DNA of 25,540 nt from Bacteroidales bacterium UBA4345 (GTDB taxonomy: Bacteria > Bacteroidota > Bacteroidia > Bacteroidales > Paludibacteraceae): the NCBI GenBank assembly GCA_002396385.1, contig DGTD01000073.1, forward strand, positions 4,220 to 29,759, in the 5' to 3' direction. Each line of letters opens with the position of its first letter. Within the stretch, counting starts at the first letter, position 1. Positions 1 to 5,765 of this stretch are shown in pieces. The notes beneath the pieces were generated by a model that saw only the letters and a program-made list of their open reading frames with translations, did no database searches and was not told where the DNA came from. The position numbers and the translations under genes are program-made.

Positions 1-465
1 AAGAAGATGACCAACATCGACAAGATGACCAACGATGGTACTTTCGCCAACCTTTCAAAGCGTGAGAAACTCCAGATTTCACGTCAGAAGGACAAGTTGC
101 AGAAGAACTTGGGCAGCATCGCAGACTTGACCCGTCTTCCTTCAGCCCTTCTCGTAGTAGACGTAATGAAGGAACACATCGCTGTTAAGGAGGCTAACCG
201 CCTTGGCATCCCTGTATTCGGTCTTGTAGATACTAACTCAAACCCTGCCAACATCGACTACGTTATTCCAGCTAACGACGATGCAACCAAGAGTATCGAC
301 GTTATCTTGACTGCTCTCGACAGCGCAATTCAGGAAGGTTTGGACGAGCGTAAGGCTGAAAAGCAGGCTGAAGAGGCTGACAAGAGCAACGAAGAAGGCG
401 AAGCAAAGCCACGTCGCGGCGCTAAGGCAGCTAGAAAGGCTAACGAAGAGACTAAAGCTGAGTAA
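1..465 (+). CDS. rpsB: 30S ribosomal protein S2 (5'-truncated)
   Basis: This is the C-terminal part of ribosomal protein S2, a component of the small ribosomal subunit. The reading frame is open from base 1 (AAG AAG ATG), so the true start lies outside the window. S2 hallmarks seen are the SKREKLQISRQKDKLQKNLG stretch, the LLVVDVMKEHIAVKEANRL strand-helix segment and the GIPVFGLVDTNSNP segment. The last ~35 residues form a Lys/Glu/Ala-rich tail, an extension of the kind common in Bacteroidota S2. It is followed at 91 bases by tsf, the classical rpsB-tsf arrangement, but with a strong hairpin in between. Codon choice is strongly biased (GTT, GAC, AAG, CGT), as expected for a highly expressed gene. 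Confidence 0.97.
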   Translation, partial: KKMTNIDKMTNDGTFANLSKREKLQISRQKDKLQKNLGSIADLTRLPSALLVVDVMKEHIAVKEANRLGIPVFGLVDTNSNPANIDYVIPANDDATKSIDVILTALDSAIQEGLDERKAEKQAEEADKSNEEGEAKPRRGAKAARKANEETKAE

Positions 466-491
466 TTAGCTTAACCGCTTCTACATAAATA

Positions 492-527
492 TAAATAAAG
501 TCTCCCCCGATGAGGAGACTTTATTTA
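492..527 (+). terminator. Hairpin terminator/attenuator between rpsB and tsf
   Basis: A perfect 14-bp inverted repeat (492-505 with 514-527) encloses an 8-base loop, CCCGATGA. The GC-rich part of the stem is GTCTCC/GGAGAC, and the descending arm ends in TTTATTTA. This looks like an intrinsic terminator or partial attenuator placed after rpsB and 29 bases before the tsf start. Since tsf has no clear promoter of its own here, partial read-through is the likely mode. Confidence 0.75.
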
Positions 528-556
528 ATTAAAATCTAAAATAAACAAGCATTAAA

Positions 557-1549
557 ATGGCAATTACAATAGAACAGATCAAGGCATTGCGCGCAAAGAG
601 CGGTGCAGGCTTGTCTGACGTAAAGAAAGCCCTTGAAGAGGCAAATGGTGACGAAACCAGAGCAATGGAGCTTATCCGCGAAAGAGGTAAGGCTATTGCA
701 GCAAAAAGAAGTGAAAGAACTGCAGCTGAAGGTTGTGTTCTTGCCGGCGTTAACGGCAACTATGCGGCTATCGTTGCTTTGAAGTGCGAGACCGACTTCG
801 TTGCTAAGAACGAAGGCCACATCAAGCTGACACAAGACATCTTGAACGTTGCCCTCCAGAACAAGCCAGCAGACCTCGACGCTTTGAAGGCAATGAAGCT
901 CGACGGCGAGGAAATCAGCGCCAAGGTTACTGAAAGAAGTGGTGTTACCGGTGAAAAGCTCGAATTGGACTTCTTCACTTTCGTTGAAGGTTCAGACGTA
1001 GTTGCCTACATCCACCCAGGAAACAAGTTGGCTACCATCGTTGCCTTCAACCAGGCTAACGTTGCCAACGACGTTAAGAAGGAAGTTGCAATGCAGGTTG
1101 CTGCTATGAACCCACTTTCTCTTGACGAGGCTTCTCTTCCTGCCGATGTTGTTGAGGCAGAAAAGAGAAACGCTGTTGAGAAGGCAAAGCAGAACCAGAT
1201 CGACAAGGCAGTTGAGCAGGCTTTGAAGAAGGCCGGCATCAACCCTGCACACGTTGACAGCGAAGAGCACATCGAATCTAACATCGGTAAGGGTTGGATT
1301 ACAGCAGAAGACGGTGCTAAGGCTCGCGAAATCAAGAAGACCGTTGCCGCTGAAAAGGCTGCAAACCTTCCTGAACAGATGATCCAGAACATTGCTGCCG
1401 GTATGGTTAACAAGTTCTTCAAGGAAAACTGCCTGTTGAACCAGGAATACAACCGCGACCCTAAGTTGAACATGACCCAGTACATGGACAGCCAGAGCAA
1501 GGGTTTGACCGTTACCGCTTTCAAACGTTTCACTTTGAACGCTGAGTAA
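557..1549 (+). CDS. tsf: Translation elongation factor Ts
   Basis: EF-Ts is the guanine-nucleotide exchange factor that regenerates EF-Tu-GTP in the cytoplasm. The 330-residue protein starts with the UBA-like N-terminal domain (about residues 1-50, with LRAKSGAGLSDVKKALEEA). The EF-Tu-contacting motif TDFVAKN follows at residues 79-85, then the core and dimerisation domains, and a C-terminal segment with QNIAAGMVNKFFKENCLLNQ. Length fits Bacteroidota EF-Ts. The ATG at 557 sits just after an AT-rich leader without a clear Shine-Dalgarno sequence. It is transcribed with rpsB, with a hairpin between them and a second hairpin after the stop. Codon bias indicates high expression. Confidence 0.98.
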   Translation: MAITIEQIKALRAKSGAGLSDVKKALEEANGDETRAMELIRERGKAIAAKRSERTAAEGCVLAGVNGNYAAIVALKCETDFVAKNEGHIKLTQDILNVALQNKPADLDALKAMKLDGEEISAKVTERSGVTGEKLELDFFTFVEGSDVVAYIHPGNKLATIVAFNQANVANDVKKEVAMQVAAMNPLSLDEASLPADVVEAEKRNAVEKAKQNQIDKAVEQALKKAGINPAHVDSEEHIESNIGKGWITAEDGAKAREIKKTVAAEKAANLPEQMIQNIAAGMVNKFFKENCLLNQEYNRDPKLNMTQYMDSQSKGLTVTAFKRFTLNAE

Positions 1550-1574
1550 TCGGTAAATACCTACCCAACAAATA

Positions 1575-1606
1575 AAACGGCGTGTTGGCAAACCAACACG
1601 CCGTTT
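1575..1606. terminator. Bidirectional hairpin terminator after tsf
   Basis: A perfect 14-bp stem (1575-1588 with 1593-1606; AAACGGCGTGTTGG and its complement) has a CAAA tetraloop. It lies between the tsf stop and the stop of the convergent outer-membrane protein gene at 1638. The arms begin with AAA and end with TTT, so the structure could terminate transcription from both sides. Confidence 0.85.
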
Positions 1607-1637
1607 CCGTTTATATACGGTTAGAGGCTGTAGGAAA

Positions 1638-2342
1638 TCAGATTTCCTCAAGCACAGGCATTTTCTTTTTAGAAGGGACAAACAGGTAACCCAGATTCAG
1701 GTAAAAAGAAGAGAAATAAGGATTAAAATACATGTTTTCCCATACTTTGTTCATACCATAATCGTACCCGCCATACAAGTAAACCTGTTTAGTCAGATGC
1801 AACTGCAGCCCAGCATGCAGCCCCCAGTCGAACCGCTTAAAGTTCTTCACCCCCTGGTATTCTAATTTCTCAATCTCTGAATAAGGGTCCTTCCCATCGA
1901 ATTTTGCCACATAATGTTCGAAATCTAGGTGGGATATTTCGGCAGTTTGCGATATTTTTCCAAAGAAGCCATAATCGGCATAAATGCCAACTGTGGGTAT
2001 AACAGTCATACGGCCTTTACAGCACGACACCTTGTAACCGACTGTAGCTGGAACGTGAACGGAATAGAGGCTTGTTCGGAAGCGGTATTCACCTCCACGC
2101 TCAATAGACTTTTTTCCATCGAGACAGACACCTTTGTCAACCAGCATAAGAGCGGCATTGAAACAGAAGGGAACAGAATCGGACTGAAACACGCAGAGGG
2201 TCCCAACATCGAATCCCAGACGGTAGGATGTAAAATCGTCACGCCACTTCGAGTAAGTACCCCCGGCCGTTACCGACAACTGCTGCGAGAACGAGGTTGC
2301 GACCACGAGAGAGAGAGTCACAGTAAAAAAAGCCTTTTTCAT
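1638..2342 (-). CDS. Outer-membrane beta-barrel protein (porin family, PorT-like)
   Basis: I read this as a 234-residue secreted outer-membrane protein. The chosen ATG at 2342 gives a clean signal peptide, MKKAFFTVTLSLVVATSFS, with probable cleavage before QQL. An ATG four codons upstream (2354) is less likely because it would put MRCI before the lysines. The mature part alternates aromatic and polar residues in strand-like segments such as VPATVGYKV, PTVGIYADYGF, GLHAGLQLHL and VYLYGGYDYGMNKV. This is the pattern of the 'outer membrane protein beta-barrel' group of Bacteroidota. The ligand or role cannot be read from sequence. It converges on tsf across a shared terminator. Confidence 0.75.
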   Translation of the reverse strand: MKKAFFTVTLSLVVATSFSQQLSVTAGGTYSKWRDDFTSYRLGFDVGTLCVFQSDSVPFCFNAALMLVDKGVCLDGKKSIERGGEYRFRTSLYSVHVPATVGYKVSCCKGRMTVIPTVGIYADYGFFGKISQTAEISHLDFEHYVAKFDGKDPYSEIEKLEYQGVKNFKRFDWGLHAGLQLHLTKQVYLYGGYDYGMNKVWENMYFNPYFSSFYLNLGYLFVPSKKKMPVLEEI

Positions 2343-2369
2343 AATACAACGCATAAGTTAAATAAAAAA

Positions 2370-2388
2370 GGAGGTTACAAAAACCTCC
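2370..2388 (-). terminator. Intrinsic terminator downstream of the lptB-like gene
   Basis: Read on the minus strand, a 7-bp GGAGGTT/AACCTCC stem with a five-base loop (2370-2376 with 2382-2388) is followed by the T-rich run TTTTTTATTT. It lies 37-55 bases past the stop of the ABC ATPase gene and just before the start of the outer-membrane protein gene, separating the two transcripts. Confidence 0.75.
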
Positions 2389-2424
2389 TCTATAAAGTTA
2401 TAGTATAAACAGCGGAAAAAGAAA

Positions 2425-3261
2425 TTATTCGGCCAGTTTATGCTCTTTGAGTTCAAAGTCGCGCCCCAGATACTTTTCGCGAACCTCTGGGTTCTCAGCC
2501 AACTGTTTAGGAGTGCCCTGGAAGAGGATCTGTCCCTTAAACAACAGATAGGCACGGTCGGTAATCATAAGGGTCTCGTCGACATTGTGGTCGGTAATCA
2601 GAATACCGATATTCTTGTCCTTCAATTTCCAGACGATGTCCTGGATATCTTGCACGGCAATAGGGTCGACACCGGCAAAAGGCTCGTCCAACATGATGAA
2701 CTTCGGTTCAATAGCCAAGCAGCGTGCAATTTCGGTACGTCGACGCTCACCACCCGACAAACGGTCACCCAAATTCTTACGGACATGGTTCAAATTGAAT
2801 TCAGAGATGAGACTTTCCAGTTTTTCCTTTTGGTAGTCTTTCGGGAAATTCGTCATCTCCAACACGGAGCGGATATTATCCTCAACCGACATTTTGCGGA
2901 AGACAGAAGCCTCCTGTGCCAGATAGCCGACACCCAACTGAGCCCTTTTATAGACAGGCAGTTTGGTAATTTCCTGATCGTCGAGGAAGATGCGTCCAGA
3001 ATTAGGAACAATCAGACCGGTAGTCATATAGAAAGTAGTCGTCTTACCGGCACCGTTAGGGCCCAGAAGTCCGACAATCTCGCCCTGCTTAACGTTAATA
3101 GAAACGTGGTTCACAACAGTTCGTTCGCCATAGATTTTAACGAGGTCTTCGGTGCGTAACACCATCGACCCGCTTACAGCGTTGGCAACAAACCGGTCGT
3201 TATTTGCCGGCCTATCTATTCTCTTATCTCCAAAACTATGGAGTTCAAACTTATCACTCAT
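2425..3261 (-). CDS. lptB: LPS export ABC transporter ATP-binding protein LptB
   Basis: LptB is the cytoplasmic ATPase of the LptBFGC complex, which extracts lipopolysaccharide from the inner membrane. All ABC motifs are present in the 278 residues: Walker [10 protein letters not shown] (67-75), Q-loop in [12 protein letters not shown] (Q116), signature LSGGE (168-172), Walker B FIMLDEP (188-194) and the switch histidine in TDHNVDE (H225). [16 protein letters not shown] is characteristic of LptB. The protein is about 32 residues longer at its N-terminus than typical LptB. An internal ATG at 3165 ([13 protein letters not shown]) would give the usual length, but the promoter-like TAAATTTG just upstream of 3261 favours the longer form. 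An LptF/LptG permease partner is encoded at 21838-22926. Confidence 0.93.
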   Translation of the reverse strand: MSDKFELHSFGDKRIDRPANNDRFVANAVSGSMVLRTEDLVKIYGERTVVNHVSINVKQGEIVGLLGPNGAGKTTTFYMTTGLIVPNSGRIFLDDQEITKLPVYKRAQLGVGYLAQEASVFRKMSVEDNIRSVLEMTNFPKDYQKEKLESLISEFNLNHVRKNLGDRLSGGERRRTEIARCLAIEPKFIMLDEPFAGVDPIAVQDIQDIVWKLKDKNIGILITDHNVDETLMITDRAYLLFKGQILFQGTPKQLAENPEVREKYLGRDFELKEHKLAE

Positions 3262-3286
3262 TATTCCGTAAAAACCTTTATAACTA

Positions 3287-3294
3287 CAAATTTA
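3287..3294 (-). promoter_or_regulatory. Putative Bacteroidetes -7 promoter element for lptB
   Basis: The minus-strand sequence TAAATTTG matches the TAnnTTTG -7 consensus of the Bacteroidetes primary sigma factor. It sits 26 bases upstream of the ATG at 3261. No clear -33 TTTG is seen at the expected distance. Confidence 0.5.
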
Positions 3295-3327
3295 GCACAA
3301 TTATCAGAAAAAAGCGATAAAAAACGC

Positions 3328-3798
3328 TTATTTCAAAGAGAAAGCAAAAGGTAGGATGGAACCAACGCCATGAATACGAAAAGAGCCACAGGCCCCATAA
3401 AGAATAATCTTCAGTGGCAGTCCGGCCCTCGCCTCCGTTTCGGCCATCACCTGCGCACAGCTGCCACAGGGCGTGATAGGTTCAGGCAGGAAATGTCCGT
3501 CGGTAAAGGCGGCAATAGCGATGGCAACCACTTTCTGCTCGGGATAATTGGCCCCAGCGGCAAAGAGGGCGGTACGCTCGGCACAGAGTCCGCTAGGGTA
3601 AGCGCCATTTTCCTGATTGGCACCCCTGACCACTACCCCATTGTCGAGCAAAACGGCAGCCCCCACAGAAAAGTGCGAATAGGGGGAATAAGAACCCTTG
3701 ACAGCCTCTTTGGCAGCGTCGACTAACATACGCTCTTCCGCAGAAAAATCGGCCTCGTCGAGCACCTCGTATTTGATAGTTTTTACAAGTTGTCTCAT
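3328..3798 (-). CDS. cdd: Cytidine deaminase
   Basis: The enzyme hydrolytically deaminates cytidine or deoxycytidine to the uridine form in pyrimidine salvage. The 156-residue length fits the homotetrameric type. The zinc-site motifs are complete: CAE at residues 72-74 (C72 ligand, E74 proton shuttle) and PCGSC at 110-114 (C111 and C114 ligands). Substrate-binding FSVGAA (43-48) and GANQEN (59-64) are also present. The usual PCGxCRQ has Ala in place of Arg (PCGSCAQ), which is a common variant. A good -7 element lies upstream, so it is probably monocistronic or transcribed towards lptB, 66 bases downstream. It marks the last normal-composition gene before the AT-rich block. Confidence 0.96.
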   Translation of the reverse strand: MRQLVKTIKYEVLDEADFSAEERMLVDAAKEAVKGSYSPYSHFSVGAAVLLDNGVVVRGANQENGAYPSGLCAERTALFAAGANYPEQKVVAIAIAAFTDGHFLPEPITPCGSCAQVMAETEARAGLPLKIILYGACGSFRIHGVGSILPFAFSLK

Positions 3799-3814
3799 AA
3801 AAAAAGATTTTATG

Positions 3815-3822
3815 CAAAGATA
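3815..3822 (-). promoter_or_regulatory. Putative -7 promoter element for cdd
   Basis: The minus-strand sequence TATCTTTG matches TAnnTTTG and ends 17 bases before the cdd ATG. A TTG lies about 23 bases further upstream, a loose -33 candidate. Confidence 0.5.
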
Positions 3823-3965
3823 AGTACAAGTTGGCAGAGTTCTATCAAGGACCCAGTCTTATATCTGATTTGATTTTTGGACCAATATTTCAAAACCGAA
3901 TTTATTAACATTGAGAAAAGAGTCCAAACCAGAGAAATCAGTTCATTCGAATGGACGATAGTCTG

Positions 3966-5606
3966 TTACTCGCGGTAGTAGGTGTAGGTCATAATCGTAA
4001 CATATGTCGGATTTTTTTTCAAAATAGTCTTCTCTGCAGTACTTATAGTGATGCTTGCTTTCTCAGAGATTACGCATTCGACTACATTCCCCACTTTATC
4101 GTATTTAACGCACTCATAACCACCATCTTTTTTTACAGTTTTCACTTCTACCAAATGATTATCTGCATCATAGAGGTTGGTCGTTTGTCTCACTATTTTA
4201 TCACCATTCCTATGAGTTTCCGACATAAGGTTGTTATGGTCATCATACTGATAATCTATTCTAGTCTCATATTCGTAATTGTCAGTATTATAGTTTCCTT
4301 TGTCATGTACGATAGAGAGCAGCAAACCTCCGTCATTGTAGGTGTAGCGTGAGCAATTCGTCTCCTCGGAATTATGATAAAAACATTTGGTAAGAGTCTT
4401 GCCGTTCTTGTCAAAGGTCGTGACAGAAATTATCGTATCAATGTTGAGTTTACCTTTTAGCGAGTCATCTTCCCTGCCCTCATTTCGTGTTATAATCAGC
4501 TTATTGTCAACCTTTTTCTCCTCATAAAAGGATATATATACAAGAGTATCGTTCCTATATTCTTTTCTGTTAAAATCGTCACCGTTCTTACAATGGGTAT
4601 AAGTGCCGTTATCATTAAAATACGTGGATAAGCATTCTATCTCTTTGTTCTTTTCATCGTATTTATACTTGCATTCAATTTTAGGACAACAAGAATAACG
4701 TCTGAAATAGGTACGATTTCCATTTTTATCATAGCGTTCGATGTTATCTAACTCTCCGTTTACAAATTTCTGCACTGTTTTATCCCCTTCTTTTCCGTAT
4801 TCGTATTTTATTAAGAACCGTTGAGGTATTTTATTTTCCCCTGCATATAAGCATTCATTAGTGCCTTGATGTGTTAATATATTGCCCTTTGAATCGTAAG
4901 TGTAAGTTTTTTTTCCGCAATTGGTTGAATCAGACAACAGCCTTCCTTTCGAATCATACCAATGATAGGAAGTAAGTTTTCCATCCTTATATTCCTCCGT
5001 CAAATTTCCCCGCTTGTCGTACACTTTGTTTATGCGTGATATAACATTGTAGTATCTATCCACCGAAATGATGTCCATTTCTTTTCCCCTTTTATCGTAA
5101 AAGACATATTCGTATTTCGCTATCTTTTTTGAATTTACAGATTCATAGGTAATTGTGCAATACAGTTTTCCTTTTGAATCGAATAAACGTGTAGCATTGG
5201 GAAGACGTTCTTCACGTAATATGCCCTTGTCTGAATAGATTCTATGACTATTGCGTATAGGGAATGGGCCACGACTTTCAACCACTTCATACTTTCCATT
5301 GATGAATTCACGCCTCACGTATGCGGAAGAACCCGTTCTTCGATTCTCATAATCAAATAACACACAATTGTGTTTTTGATCGAAAAAATTGAATATGACT
5401 GACGTAGTATCAGTCTTCTCGTTGCCGAGAGAGTCCAAGTATTTGCAAGTTTTTACTTTGTAGGCTGTTCTGACATTTCCTTTATAGTGGTATTCTTGAG
5501 AGTATCCATCACCTAACATACAAGACTCGCAGGCAATTGTGGGAATCATGCCACAAAAGATAAATAAAAAGGTTAATAAAAGGTTTTTCATGAAAAACTT
5601 AGTCAT
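3966..5606 (-). CDS. Secreted YD/RHS-like repeat protein
   Basis: This is a 546-residue exported protein. An N-terminal signal sequence is built around LLLTFLFIFCG (residues 9-19). TIAC at residues 23-26 could be a weak lipobox, so it may be a lipoprotein; otherwise cleavage is nearby. A second ATG at 5591 (MKNLLL) gives a more conventional signal peptide. The rest is about a dozen imperfect YD-type units, for example FYDKRGKE, VYDKRGNL, WYDSKGRL, TYDSKGNI, RYDKNGNR, TFDKNGKT and LYDADNHL. Such Tyr-Asp/Gly-Asn repeats form beta-rich wraps in RHS/YD proteins. No C-terminal toxin domain, RHS core signature or transmembrane anchor is seen, and the protein ends soon after the last repeats. Function is unknown. 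It is AT-rich and probably acquired. Confidence 0.8.
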   Translation of the reverse strand: MTKFFMKNLLLTFLFIFCGMIPTIACESCMLGDGYSQEYHYKGNVRTAYKVKTCKYLDSLGNEKTDTTSVIFNFFDQKHNCVLFDYENRRTGSSAYVRREFINGKYEVVESRGPFPIRNSHRIYSDKGILREERLPNATRLFDSKGKLYCTITYESVNSKKIAKYEYVFYDKRGKEMDIISVDRYYNVISRINKVYDKRGNLTEEYKDGKLTSYHWYDSKGRLLSDSTNCGKKTYTYDSKGNILTHQGTNECLYAGENKIPQRFLIKYEYGKEGDKTVQKFVNGELDNIERYDKNGNRTYFRRYSCCPKIECKYKYDEKNKEIECLSTYFNDNGTYTHCKNGDDFNRKEYRNDTLVYISFYEEKKVDNKLIITRNEGREDDSLKGKLNIDTIISVTTFDKNGKTLTKCFYHNSEETNCSRYTYNDGGLLLSIVHDKGNYNTDNYEYETRIDYQYDDHNNLMSETHRNGDKIVRQTTNLYDADNHLVEVKTVKKDGGYECVKYDKVGNVVECVISEKASITISTAEKTILKKNPTYVTIMTYTYYRE

Positions 5607-5610
5607 TGGA

Positions 5611-5656
5611 GACCTCTATTAATTCATTTTTCCGAGTCGTTTAGGTTGTAGAGGTC
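5611..5656. repeat. Inverted repeat upstream of the YD-repeat gene
   Basis: Perfect 8-bp arms GACCTCTA (5611-5618) and TAGAGGTC (5649-5656) are separated by 30 bases, immediately upstream of the 5606 start codon. This could be an operator or mRNA leader structure. No TAnnTTTG element was found nearby. Confidence 0.35.
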
Positions 5657-5765
5657 ACATATTAACAGCCTATTCAACTTTTATTTTGTAAAAATGAAAA
5701 AAACGGAGCATGCCCACCCACTCTACTGTTTTCGGATAGCCAGAGCAGAACCTGGTTTAGACTAG

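Noticed and set aside
992..1681. Long minus-strand frames (up to 229 codons) opposite tsf
   Set aside because: They are antisense to a clearly coding, highly biased gene. Their sequence shows no domains and reflects codon bias on the other strand.
2440..3159. 239-codon plus-strand frame opposite lptB
   Set aside because: It is a shadow of the ABC ATPase gene, with low-complexity composition and no recognisable motif.
3951..4352. 133-codon plus-strand frame with hydrophobic runs
   Set aside because: It lies antisense to the repeat region of the YD protein. Its hydrophobicity comes from reverse-complemented Tyr/Lys/Asn codons.
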